The notes under the pieces were generated by a model. That model was not told the origin of the DNA, made no database searches, and saw only the letters and a program-made list of their open reading frames with translations. The translations under genes and the position numbers were made by a program. A stretch of 64,000 bases of DNA from Cytidiella melzeri. Lineage: Eukaryota > Basidiomycota > Agaricomycetes > Polyporales > Irpicaceae. How positions within the stretch are numbered: the first letter of the stretch is position 1; each line of letters starts with the position of its first letter. The DNA lies in contig JABYQR010000043.1 in assembly GCA_022592445.1 (NCBI GenBank), forward strand, positions 1-64,000, written 5' to 3'. Shown here one piece after another: positions 44,208 to 55,009 of the stretch.

Positions 44208-47200
44208 ATGTCTGGCGGAGCAGTAGGCCTCTCTCGATACCACAGGATGCTTGTGTGCTGACATTTGGTCTTGCTTAGGAAGAGAACGACGCAATTGCAG
44301 CTCTTACCGGCTTCGGACTCGATAGCGTACTCTCTGGTCTTGACTTGCCCACAGGACCTGGTCTTTCCAACCAACTTGGTATCTCAGGCGTTCCAGGAAT
44401 CACTAAGAACCAGATATACAATGAGAGATGGGATGAAGACGGTGCTATTGGACCTGGGGAAGGCGAGGATTGGGAGGAGGAGGTAGACAGAGAGCTGGAG
44501 GAAGAACAAGACTCGGATGGGGCAGTCGTCAAGACGGAGATGGAGTCACCACTTATGGGCCGTCGAGAAAAGAAGAAGCGTGTCATTCGTCGTCTCGTAG
44601 AACGTCCGAAGACCGTTTACGAGCGGTTTCCGACTTACGAGAGAGACAAAGTGCTTGATTTCACGGAACTGTTCAAGGGATATACTGGTCCTAAGTCTCG
44701 AATATCTAAAAGACCGTTTCATTGTGAGTGTCTTGTATTGTGCACAGGGAGCGGTCTGTTGATATGTGCGGCAGTGGAGGCTGTCTACCCTCGCAAGAAG
44801 GAGGTGCCAAAGAATTTCCTGGATGCGGTGGTAGGAGAGGCAGAACGTCAAGCACAGTATAAGCGGGTGGAACAGGTGGTCTCATCTGGAAGTGTTGAAC
44901 AGGATTTGAGGCAAGCTTTAGAGGTACGTCGTGTACCCCCAAGCAGGACCCCACGGATTCAAATATTGTAATATAGGACCGCAAAATGACCGACGTCCCT
45001 GTGTCCCTATCTCTTGACGACCGGTCGTTCGACCTCGTCCTCCTTGCAAATTGGGAGGACCAGATCGTATATGAGCCTGACAAGGACAATGACGTGCTAC
45101 CATCCGTCACTGGAAACACCAATCTTACCACACCTCTGAACAAATCACTGGAATCTGGTGCATGGACACAGAGCATTATTTGGAGTCCAAGGGCGCTATT
45201 CCGCGACTTCACTCAGCTTGAGTTGAACGAGGAGGACGTGGCGCAAGACGAAAGACATCCAGGTATTGCAGAATGGTATATATTGTTTCTTACCGCTAAT
45301 TTCTCCACCAGCAGACCTAAGGCCCAAGAAACGCCTTCGAGCTGACAATGCCCCTGTCAAGGACAAATTCAACATCTCGAATGACCAGTTTTACGAGGTG
45401 TCCAAAGAGGGTGGGCGTCATCGTGTCAGACAGACTTTCGGACAGCTGGTTGTCGAGCACGCATACCCTGCTCAGAAGTTGCAGTTACCATTCGTGAGCT
45501 GTGATATGGTTGATATTCACTTCGCCTAGTTGACACAGTATGCAGTACAAGACGCGCCTCTCCAAGCAAGAGGCCCGTTCTTTCCATCGTCCTGCGTTAC
45601 AATTCCCTTCGAATGTGGAACTTCGCTTCAGTAAAGTTCGGACAGCCAAGAAAAAGAAAGACAAGGCGGGGAGAAAAGTTGGTAAAGGTGGCAATGTTGG
45701 CGAAGGCTTGCATAGAACAGGGGATCTCAGTTTGCGGGACACTAGCAATTTTGTTCTTTGGGAGTTCTCGGTACGTACCTCAATCACGCCTGCTATACAG
45801 AGTTGACATCGAGCGATTGGTTCTAGGAAGAGCACCCACCCATCATTTCGAACTTTGGTATGGGGAGCATTTTGGTCAATTACTACCGCAAGAAGAACGA
45901 AAAGGATGAACATGTCCCTAAAGTTTGTACTTTCGGCTCAAGCGTACTGATGTCCCCTGACACCACTTAGTACGACCTGGGTGAACCCATCATCATCGAG
46001 CCTCAAGACGAGTCGCCATTCATGAAGTTTGGCTATGTCTATCCAGGGCAGACAGTACCGTCGCTATACAACAACCTCATTCGGGCTCCTCTGTATAGGC
46101 ACAAGCCGTATCCCACTGATTTCTTGGTCATTAAGTACGACTTCTTCTCTCCCACACTGATTTTATATTCAAGCGCTGTTACAGGAGCACTATCAAGAGC
46201 GAAACCAAGTACTTCATCCGCGAAGTGAAGAATCTCTTCGTTGCCGGACAGACATACCCAGTGACAGAGGTTCCTGGACCTCACTCGAGGAAAATCACGA
46301 ACACCATAAAGCACCGTCTTCAGATCATTGCCTTCAAGCTTCTCCAGAAGAGTACCGAAGAGCGATTGAAGATTTCGAGGTTGATGAAATATTTTCCTGA
46401 CCAGAATGAGCTGCAGATGCGTCAGAGGCTAAAGGTGCGCAATGTGGGGCGTAAATGACCTAGGCGCACATTAACATACAACGTAGGAATTCATGGAATA
46501 CCATCGGCGAGGACCACATCAGGGTTTTTGGCGTCTAAAGGCTAACTGGACGATACCATCTGATACGGATATGCTGAAAATGGTCACCCCAGAGCAAGTC
46601 GTGCTCGCCGAAAGTATGCAAGTCGGACAACGCCATCTGCAAGACTCTGGGTACAGTTACAACGGCGAAGAGGCGGAGGATGACGAAGGCAACCTTTCGA
46701 TAGAACAGCAGCTAGCGCCGTGGATCACGACTAAAAATTTCTTATTCGCTACTCAAGCAAAGGCTATGCTTCGTCTCCATGGTGAAGGTGATCCAAGTGG
46801 ACGGGGAGAGGCGTTCAGTTTCGTTCGTGTCTCTATGAAGGATATTTTCGTCAAGGCCGGCGAGGACTATGATCAGAAGCTAGGTGTGTATAATTTGCTC
46901 ATTGTATCCGTATCGAGCTAACTGCATTGTAGCTGAGGCAGAGAACCGGCCAAAATCTGCACATCGCTACAATGTCGCTGAGCAGCAAGTCATATACAAA
47001 TCTGAGATTGAGCGAATCTGGAAAGCTCAATTTGCCTCGTTGACCCGGAAGGACGAACCTGAGCTAACTGCGGAAGATGAAGAAAGATACAACCGGGACG
47101 ACACGATTCAGCCAAAAGCGCCTCGTCGCCAGTCGACGGTCATGGACACCAAACCCAATTTTGGACCTGGCTCGACACCCATGCCGCAAACACCACGTCC

Positions 47201-48158
47201 GAATTCGCCATCTTACAGTCGTGCGTCTTCTATCGCACGCGAGAGAGAAGCGAGTGTTGGCCTCGAGCAGCGTCGCGTGCTTAGGATCAAACGCCTGGTA
47301 TGCCTTGTTTCTCTATTTCAGTACCGCTTACCACTTACAACAAGGCCTGTTAGGTGAACGGAGAGTGGAGGACAGAAATTGTCCGCGACGCTGCCGTCAT
47401 CAACGCATACGTCAAGAAACGGCAGTTGATCGAGGAGGAAAATACCACTGCAGATGCCCTCGCGCCTACAGGTGACGCCGAGAAAGATAAACGTGCTAAG
47501 AAGAGGTGGGTTGCTGCCTTATCGACTCGATATGTTCTCACCGAACCGCATTCATAGGCTTGAAGAAGAGATTGCTCGGATGAAGAAAAATCAAGAACGT
47601 CGTCTACATCGCAAGAATGCCAAGATCGTCAAAGAGGGCGGCACCCCATTACAACTAAATCGTACAGTCAAACCAGACACTACGGTAAGTTATGACCGGA
47701 AATTGTCTCGCAGACGGCTCATTGTTCCCCTTCATAGCGGCGTTGTGGGCATTGTGGCCAGATGGGACACATGAGTACGTGGAGTGCAGTCGTTTTCAGC
47801 ATCCGTATGGCATTGACCTATTCCACATGGAGCAGAAACCAACCGCAAATGCCCTCGATGGGCTGAGTTTAACTCCGGCAACCCTGGTGCTGCCACACCA
47901 GGACCAAGCGCGGCTAATAGTCCTCCTGCAACCTCGCCAACACTCGGTAAAGGCTCTGACAGTCTCTTCTCGCCGGTAGCTTCAACATCTAGCTCTCTGC
48001 GACCGCCGACCACGCTAGCTCATGGGCCTTCGCCTCTCGCAATGAGTCCGCCGATGACCGCGATGGACGGTGTCGATGACGAGGAAGACGATGACGACGA
48101 CGACGGCATCTATGCCATGCCGGTCGGCCCAAAGATCAAATTCAGCACGAAGAGTTGA
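44208..48158 (+). CDS. TAF1: TFIID subunit 1 (TAF1)
   Basis: Fifteen exons: 44208-44222, 44279-44723, 44775-44923, 44977-45262, 45315-45493, 45546-45770, 45827-45922, 45971-46134, 46185-46434, 46487-46883, 46933-47297, 47354-47505, 47558-47684, 47738-47774, 47836-48158; 1069 residues, in frame throughout, close to yeast Taf1. Marks: short TAND-like start (ALTGFGLDSVLSGLDLP), DUF3591 core (RFPTYERDKVLDFTELFKGY, SFDLVLLANWEDQI in spirit, HRPALQFPSNVELRF, FMKFGYVYPGQTVPSLYNN, RKITNTIKHRLQIIAFKLLQ, MKYFPDQNELQMRQRLKEF, GFWRLKANWTIPSD), and a zinc knuckle RRCGHCGQMGHMKTNRKCP carried mainly on the 37-nt exon 14. It ends with an acidic DDEEDDDDDDG tail and has no bromodomain, as in other fungi. TAF1 is the scaffold of TFIID at RNA polymerase II promoters. 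Exon 1 is only 15 nt; the start is inferred. Confidence 0.9.
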
Positions 48159-48659
48159 TAGCTGTTAAATTGGAAGGAAATGTACCTTCTGTATTGCTGC
48201 TAGACCCGTTGCTTCCTCAAGACCTGTATGTGGATGTACTATATTAACACCATAATGCCTATACCCTGACAATCGTTGCTATCTTTAGTAGTGTTGGTTT
48301 CAAAGGCTAGATATGCTCCTGGTGTCCAACTCTGTACCTGATCGACGTTTGCAATGTGCGTCGCAATGAGCAAAAGGCCATACCAGTGCGTATTTTTTGT
48401 GAAGACACGTATACCCCTTTGATGAATTCCGTGCCCACCCTGGCGTGGTTTAGGTAACAGCATCATATTCTGTACTATCTGTACATCAAAGTCATAATCA
48501 CCACTTCGGCAGGTATAAACAGCGTGTATTCAATGTGAGGGTGTGTTTTGTGCTTTTATACAATGACGGAAAAGTTGGTCGCAGGAAACCGACTATCCGA
48601 ATGACTTGAGCTGGTGAAGAATTGAAGTAACTTCGCTTGAACGCACCTTGACTGTAGGG

Positions 48660-48916
48660 CTATGTTTCCTCGTCTAGCACATCTGTGTTTGCTATAAGGT
48701 CCCTGTCTGAAGACCACGTGGCGTCTGATCTAGCCTGATCTACAGCAGCAGCTGGGAATGACAATCTCAATCCAATTTGGCCCACCGAAGAAAGAAAGAG
48801 TAAGCAGTACCTTCCTCTGGGTTTGCAGTGATGATTGCAGCGGACGCGTAGGGTCCACCAAGAAGAGTGAAAAGCATAAGGAAGATGACAGACTTGAAGA
48901 TTGGGAACGAGACCAT
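48660..48916 (-). CDS. Small secreted protein candidate
   Basis: From ATG 48916 a typical signal peptide reads MVSFPIFKSVIFLMLFTLLG and then GPYASA with a likely cleavage site. A 71-nt intron (48740-48810, GTACTG...CTGTAG) would join an acidic tail (DQARSDATWSSDRDLIANTD) ending at 48660, 61 residues in all. Unspliced, the frame stops at 48767 after 49 residues. Cysteine is absent in the mature part, so it is not a classical Cys-rich effector. No homologue is recognised. Confidence 0.45.
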
Positions 48917-49772
48917 GGTAGGACTTGGACCTTCGTGGTGGTTATGCTGATACTGTAGGTCCTGTAGACGAGCTTGCTATTTATACAGTGAGTGGTTTTG
49001 GATTTATGGCAGAACAAGCTGTATGTGACCGTCATAGATCATTTGGGGCGATACTACCGTGAGCTACAACTTCGAGTTCAAGCTGAGATCACGATACAGA
49101 CCGTCGGGTATGATGCCGAGAACCACGCATAGTCACAGCTCGGTCAATTTCTGCTCCACTGGCAGGAACCCCTGTGGTACCAATCACATACGTTCACGAC
49201 CACGCTGTCAACTACAGAAGACGAACCAAACCAAACGCCGACTCGAATTTGGCCGTGTTGCCTCTGTTGCCGACATTACTACTAGTTTCCAATACGCAGT
49301 ACGAAGCTCCCGGCAGTATCAGTATCGCGGTGTCTATTGCCAACGACGTGTGAATGCAGATGGTACGGTGCATGTGAACTGTACTGCTGTGGGAACTTAA
49401 CTCACTGGCACATCGAACATACTCACTAGAGCTCGACGAACTCACTGGACCGGGCTTGCACCACACATCAAGTCAGCACCCATTGCATACAGATGCAAGT
49501 AGCGTTCCCATCTTTATTCAAAGTCAGAATCTTGCAATACCTATTCGCTGAGTGGCCTCTTCCCACTCGGATTCCACGTCCGAGCCATCACATTTTTCAG
49601 ACGATTTGATATGTCCATCATTATAAATTTAGAGGCACGGTTGAGCAACAAGAGATACACTACGACATCCTGTCACTGGCTGGCAGCTCCATTCTAGCGT
49701 CAGACTGTCTGCGATTGCCAGATGAACAATCCTATTCAACGCATGAGTCCAACGAACGACATGCCAAAGAGT
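48917..49772. other. No gene recognised
   Basis: Frames of 80-110 codons occur on both strands (49059-49400 plus; 49212-49466 minus), without domains or consistent splice sites. Nothing further can be supported. Confidence 0.4.
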
Positions 49773-50117
49773 TCACTTACCTGCAGCCGAGTATCCCACA
49801 TGCGTCACGTCAACCACACACTCAGAATCCGAGCACTCAAGCTCTACTGTCTGGTACGATGCCGTCGCGCATTTGAAGGTTGGAGCCGTCATGGTCTCTC
49901 CCGCCGAGACGGAAAATGTGCCCAGAAGACGCTGACGGCGTGGTTTGGTTGAAAATGACAGAGTGGCGGGATCCAGTTTCATCGGCGCATCGAGAAGCCT
50001 TATATTGAGGTGGGCGGGATTACTGAGCGCGCCGATCGTGGTGAACTGGTCTGACGACAGAGGCAGGGACAGCACCACTGTACAGTTCTCCATGCCCCAG
50101 TCTAGAACTCGAAATTG
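49773..50117 (-). pseudogene. But2 C-terminal-domain-like gene fragment
   Basis: The minus-strand frame STVSQFRVLDWGMENCTV ... SVSAGETMTAPTFKCATAS ... CVVDVTHVGYSAAGK resembles the basidiomycete extracellular domain annotated as ubiquitin 3 binding protein But2 C-terminal (beta-rich, with 3-4 Cys). A GT-AG acceptor (ATTGTAG) just before GTGTCC suggests the last exon of a gene. Its upstream exons should lie at higher coordinates, but gypsy Gag sequence begins within about 20 bp, so the gene is cut by the transposon cluster. The 5' part may lie beyond 64000. The family call is from memory of the pattern, not an alignment. Confidence 0.5.
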
Positions 50118-50132
50118 CGAGACGGTGGACAC

Positions 50133-51178
50133 CTACAATATATTGTTAATGCGTCCACCTCCATAGGTGTGGACGTATCCTTCTCCTTTGCAAAGATCTG
50201 GCCCTGTGCTTTCTCCGGACAGACCTTCTTGTGGATGTTGAGCAAGAGGTTGAGGAACTGAGGCCAAGTTGTCGGAATTTGATTTTCATCTTTCCCGATC
50301 ATGACGAGCCTCATATCCTTCTTGATGACGTGCTTGAGCTTGTGAATCAGCAAGTCGTCCTCGTATCCAGAAAGCCTGCCAAGTGTACGGAAACGTTCCG
50401 CGTACTTGACAAAGTTCTTGTGCGCCAGATCTGTATTGTTGAGCAAGGCGTTGAGCTCCTTTCGAGCACCCTCCTTGTCGTCCCGTTGACCGTACTGTAC
50501 CTTGAGCTCATTTTTGAACTCTTCCCACGTTCCAATTGTCTGACCCTTTGTCAGCTTCTTGATCCACAGCTCCATGTATTGAGACGCCGCACCTGAGAGC
50601 CAGTTCATCGCAACGGCAATATGTTGCCTGTCTGTAGCAACGTTCTCGTGGACAAGCCACAGAGAGATCTTGTTCAACCACTCGTTGAACTTGACCTTGC
50701 CATCGGTACCGTTGAACTCCGGGGGTTTGCCAATCTTAGGCTGGCGCGAGGATCCTCCTTGTCCTTGAGACAGGGAAAGCTGGTTGATCTGATTGACCAC
50801 GTTAGTGATTGTTGTTTTGACCATATCTAGGTCAGTGTCCATTTGCTGGACTTGTGTGTCTGCAGCACATTGTGAGTAAAGGTCTTGAGCGATCTTATTG
50901 ATGTATTGCTGGAGGTTATCCTCCAACAATGACAGCTGATTGATCCATATGAGAACCGTCTGATTCATCATGTTGTGAACGATGGTCGTAGTCGCTTCTC
51001 CCTCAACTGTGCGGGTGAAAGCCCCTTGGGCTATGTTGAGGTTGTGGAATATGTGCTGCTCAAAGTTCTTGACTGAAGGGTTGTAGACAATCGGTGTAAT
51101 TGTCCTGAAAGGAACAGAGTGAGTGAGGTTGGCAGCAGTGGGGGCAGCGCTGGATCCGGCATTAAATTGAGTGGCCAT
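50133..51178 (-). pseudogene. Ty3/gypsy Gag, truncated
   Basis: ATG 51178. About 345 intact residues: an N-terminal coiled region (LLEDNLQQYINKIAQDLY, TITNVVNQINQLSLSQ), then Retrotrans_gag (GKPPEFNGTDGKVKFNEWL, WLSGAASQYMELWIKK, TWEEFKNELKVQYG, FVKYAERFRTLGRLSGYED, TTWPQFLNLLLNIHKK) and the start of a post-capsid linker (STPMEVDAL). The frame passes into host sequence and stops at 50102. It is distinct in sequence from the Gag at the left edge and from the chromovirus Gag. Confidence 0.82.
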
Positions 51179-51483
51179 TGCTTCTAATTTCTTAGTTAGC
51201 AAAGGATAAGCAAAATTTTATTTCTAGTATAAGAAGAAAAGAAACACCACTTTTCACACATTGAACTCTTGTCAGAGTTGTTTTCACGCATTAAATCCTT
51301 TTCAGGAAGTTGTCACCGAGTAAAATGAGGCTTGTCAGCCCATACATTTTATTCCATTTCTGCATATATAAAGGTGTTTATATCGAACAGTCCTTCTAGT
51401 AGCTCTAGGATATAACCCCATCTTCAATGTATGTCTACAAAACTAATCCTTCTTAAACTCTTTAAGTCCTTTTTTAACATTCT

Positions 51484-52128
51484 CTATTCCCTATTTGACA
51501 TCTTGTCTGTGTGATTCTCCTTGAACCACTGCTCAATCATGAAGATACAACCAATCAGCAGCTGGGCTTTCTCCCAACGAGTGTTGAGCTGATGGTTAGA
51601 CAATTGCCCACCACTCAAAAAGGAGGTGTCCAGCTTCTTGAGCACAGGCTCAAGCCTTTGACAGGCTGCTGTGACCATTGGTTCGAACTCCTGTTGACGA
51701 AGCATAAGCTTCGTCTTACAGAAGTGGAGGTTGGCAGGAAGTGGAGAGGGAGTGGGAATGTAAGCGCGTAAATTGCGCTCCTCGATACGTTGGAGAAGAG
51801 AAAGCTTTTCAGCTTCCTTCTTCTCTTGCTTCTCGATACAATCGAGAAGGCTAAGCTGGGACATGAGACTAGAGACCTTGCTCATGCGAGCTTGGTTCTC
51901 TTCGTGCTCAATAGTTGTACAAGCTTGCTCCTCGAGGTCAATCCTCTTGATGAGGGGCTTGTTGTCGGGGTATTTGAGCCGGCGAGGCTTGCCAGCGTCT
52001 TTGAACTTGTCAAGAGTCTCCTTGGAGACTGTAAGGTGTTCTTAAAGTCCGATGACTTCGTTGCGGACAGGGATCGAGTAGGGGGCCTTGCGGCCAGACC
52101 TAACAGTGACATAGCGAGAAAGTGGCAT
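51484..52128 (-). pseudogene. Pre-gag ORF of second gypsy element (one stop)
   Basis: From ATG 52128 (MPLSRYVTVRSGRKAPYS) about 214 codons to 51484, with a single TAA near 52045. Layout: a basic start, HLTVSKETLDKFKD, an acidic/coiled part (DLEEQACTTIEHEENQARM; EKQEKKEAEKLSLLQRIEER), a Pro linker (IPTPSPLPA), then a helical end (CQRLEPVLKKLDTSF; EKAQLLIGCIFMIEQWF). This is the same order and length as the frame at 1157-1810 in the other gypsy element, though sequence identity looks low. No known domain is seen. Confidence 0.5.
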
Positions 52129-52706
52129 GGTGACTGTGTGACAAAGTGTGATGAGCTTGTCAGCTCAGTGGCGCACGAAACAAATCTCCATAAAGGAGAG
52201 GTCCTGTGCGTGCGTGGGGTAGTGCCGGCGTCGGCCTGAACTCTCTCTCCAGGTCCGGTGGTGAATAGGATCTCCGTCACAGTTCCACCCGTGCAGCAAA
52301 TGGTTGGCGGATCAGTATTACACTGACCCTAAGTCCGGCCAGAACAAGTTACCTGTCTTTGTGCCTAAGCATTCATGGGCTTCTAGTCCTGTTGTCTAGC
52401 TCTTATAACGAGCTTTTGACACCAGACTCCACTATCACCTGTGGGGAGGCACACTTTCATCATGTTGGCATAATGCCAACCCCTGCTCTGATCAGCTCTA
52501 GGAGCGTCGGGCAAGAGGGTGATTCAAGTTGTGCACATCAGGGCAAAGCCTAGACATGACTACCACTTAGAGCCTATGGTCCGGCTACCTCTATTTCTAG
52601 AGGATTTGTAGAGGGGCCCACGCACAGGCACAAGACCTAGAAGAAAGGGGAAAGAAACCTCCAGCACGTCCAGAGACGTGAGGGAGTAGGGGCAGTCTTA
52701 TCCAGA

Positions 52707-52925
52707 TGTAACAGTTAAGATTACACTCACCAGATAAGTATTTAACTTGAGGGGGAGATAGAGATATAGAGAGTAGAGTGTTGGTGAGAGTGAGTACTGG
52801 GGAGTACGAAGTAGTCCTTGATCAACAGAGTGGATAAGACTGAGGGGATATACCCTCAGGAGTGCCTCTATATATACATGAAGGGGAGGACCCCAGGTAC
52901 TACCCTAAGACCCCTAATACCTACA
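52707..52925 (-). repeat. LTR arm A (facing left)
   Basis: About 210 bp that is the reverse complement of arm B (53381-53594): both contain CTTCATGTATATATAGAGGC and end CTTAACTGTTACA. It is the 5' LTR of the truncated gypsy element. The LTR may extend further toward 53100, since only this part is shared. Confidence 0.8.
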
Positions 52926-53231
52926 TGAGTAAGCAAAGTAATCTACATTACTAAGCATGCCCTATGCCGTGGTGCCACTTCAATAATCAACCAATAGCAA
53001 TTGTCCCCATGACCTGACCCCATGACCCAGTCCCAAGGCTAGACTTGTTCTAGCTTGTTCTAAGACAAGGCTAGACTTTTTCAGAAGGTTCTAAGAACTA
53101 TGACATCATAGTTCCAGCATGTTCCACAAGGTTCCAGAGAGTTCTATCATGTGATACACAGATAAGGAAAGGAGTGCATCAGTGCATCAGAGACAGGATT
53201 CGCATCAGTGCATCAATTGATAGGTACTGAG

Positions 53232-53320
53232 AATAAGCGCCGGACTAAGCGCCTGATAAGCGCCAGATAAGCGCTAGATAAGCGCCTAAATAGATGCTGG
53301 ATAAGCGCTGGATAAGTGCT
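53232..53320. repeat. Tandem ATAAGCGC-type repeat
   Basis: About eight imperfect copies of an 11-13 bp unit (GATAAGCGCC and variants such as GACTAAGCGCC and GATAAGTGC) between the two LTR arms. A second small repeat, GCATCAGTGCATCA, occurs twice just before it (53170-53215). Confidence 0.75.
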
Positions 53321-53380
53321 TAAATATTCCCAATAATACCGTTGCCCGGTAAGGCAAGTCTTGTAGAAACATTGAAAATC

Positions 53381-53594
53381 TGTGACAGGGTCTTAGGGTA
53401 GTACCTGGGGTCCTCCCCTTCATGTATATATAGAGGCACTCCTGAGGGCATATCCCCTCAGTCTTATCCACTTTGTTGATGAAAGACTACTCAGTACTCC
53501 CCAGTACACACTCTCAGCAACACTCTACTCTCTATCTCACTATACCCCCCTCAAGTTTAATAACTATCTGGTGAGTGTAACCTTAACTGTTACA
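53381..53594 (+). repeat. LTR arm B (facing right)
   Basis: Inverted counterpart of arm A with a TATATATA box at about 53423-53430. It ends TTACA directly against Copia gag sequence with no matching duplication (AAATC before, GATTA after). Confidence 0.75.
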
Positions 53595-54864
53595 GATTAG
53601 ACCTTGATGATCAGATTAAAGTTCATATTCTTCTGTGGGCTTTACCAATGTCATATGAAACTGCCATTTCTGCATAAATTGGAACTGTTCCAAAACCCGA
53701 AGAAATCAAGTTTGATGCTCATCCCTAAGATACTTGCAGAAGAGTTACTTTGAAAGGGTTCAAACAGTGAAAATGCAAATCGGATTACACAGACCACATG
53801 TTTACCGAAGGAAAAATGCAATAAGTGTGGGCTTTCTAACTATACTACGAGTCAGCACTGGGATAAAGGGAAACCTAACCAGAACAAGTCTCCTGGTAAT
53901 GGAAATAATCAGCAAGGAACTTCTACCAACAACAAGCAGGGTAACAAGGAGAATAAAGGAAAGAAAGGAGAACAACGCAAGAAGTCTAAAGGCAAAGGCA
54001 AAGACAAAGTGACTGTAAATAATCTTCAAGTAAATACCAAACCTGTCTTTGAGCACAATAATGAAATCATCAATGTTTCTCTTTATTCCACGTGTGAGAC
54101 TGAAAGCGTTGAATGGCTCATCGACAGTGGTGCTACTAGTCACATCACCAATGATATTGACAACTTTATCTTGCATCAACCCGCAACGGTAGCATGTACA
54201 TGCTCTGTAGCAGGTAAAGATATGACTGTCAAGATATTGGGAAAAGGAACGGTTGTGCTCGACACAATCCTTGTGAAAGATAAAATACATTGCGCAACCT
54301 TGAACAATGTCCTCTATGTACCAGATGCGGCTAGAAGATTCTTTTCTCCTTCTAAAGCACTGCAACTAGGATGCACCAGCAATGTTACATCGAAAGGATG
54401 GACAATTTATAATGAAGGAAAAGAGATTATATATGGTCACCTGATCATGTCGGACTTTATTGGATTAAAGGATGTCTAGTCAGGAAGATAGACTTAATTA
54501 ATAAAGTTAGTTGTAATGATAATACGTTGTGGCATAATTGACTAGGACATCCAGGGAATAAGATTGTCAAAAATCTTCACAAAGGAACAAAGGGATTAGA
54601 AGAAAAGATTTCTATTCCATTGACAATTTCTCCTTGTCACAGATGTCAAGTTGGAAAAGGAAAGAGACAACCATTTCCACCATCTATGTAGAGAGCTACA
54701 GAAGTCCTTGAATTAACTCATTCCAATCTCATTGAATATTCTACAACTTCTATGGATGGTTACAAATATGGTATGACTTGTCTTGATGATGCTTCTGGTC
54801 ATGGGATGCTCTATTATCTCAAGCATAATGATGAAGCGTTCACAAGGATCAAAGAATACAAGTC
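53595..54864 (+). mobile_element. Ty1/copia fragment (gag end, protease, pre-integrase)
   Basis: Plus-strand remnants in several frames: mid-Gag (LDLDDQIKVHILLWALPMSY), a nucleocapsid knuckle variant (CNKCGLSNYTTSQHW) with a Lys-rich tail, aspartic protease (WLIDSGATSHIT at 54115), FSPSKALQLGC, a GAG-pre-integrase zinc region (GHPGNKIVKNLHKG, SPCHRCQVGKGKRQPF) and the integrase start (DGYKYGMTCLDDASGHGMLY). The long clean frame is 54009-54479; stops follow. The Copia LTR and 5' gag are missing, and the element is cut at 54864 by LINE 2. Confidence 0.82.
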
Positions 54865-55009
54865 TTTTTTTTTTTTAATCAATATTATTAAACGTCGGCG
54901 AGGCCAGGGACGATACGAACTATACGACTATACACCTATTAATCTACGTGTGACGGGAAGACTCTAAAGCCTAGACGCGCGAAACGCGCAGAGGAAGTAC
55001 ACTACCACG

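Larger units (their letters stand above)
50133..52925 (-). mobile_element. Truncated Ty3/gypsy element (LTR arm, pre-gag, gag)
   Basis: Read on the minus strand: an LTR arm (52925-52707), a leader, a pre-gag frame, gag, then an abrupt end at about 50133 inside gag, where host gene sequence starts. Protease, polymerase and integrase are missing. It is either a 3'-truncated insertion or the product of a deletion. Confidence 0.75.

Noticed and set aside
51676..51700. GGTTCGAACTCC, a tRNA T-loop-like word
   Set aside because: No acceptor or anticodon stem can be drawn around it, and it lies inside the pre-gag frame.
53232..53320. Repeat array reminiscent of a CRISPR
   Set aside because: Units are 11-13 bp, directly adjacent and imperfect, with no spacers; the genome is eukaryotic.
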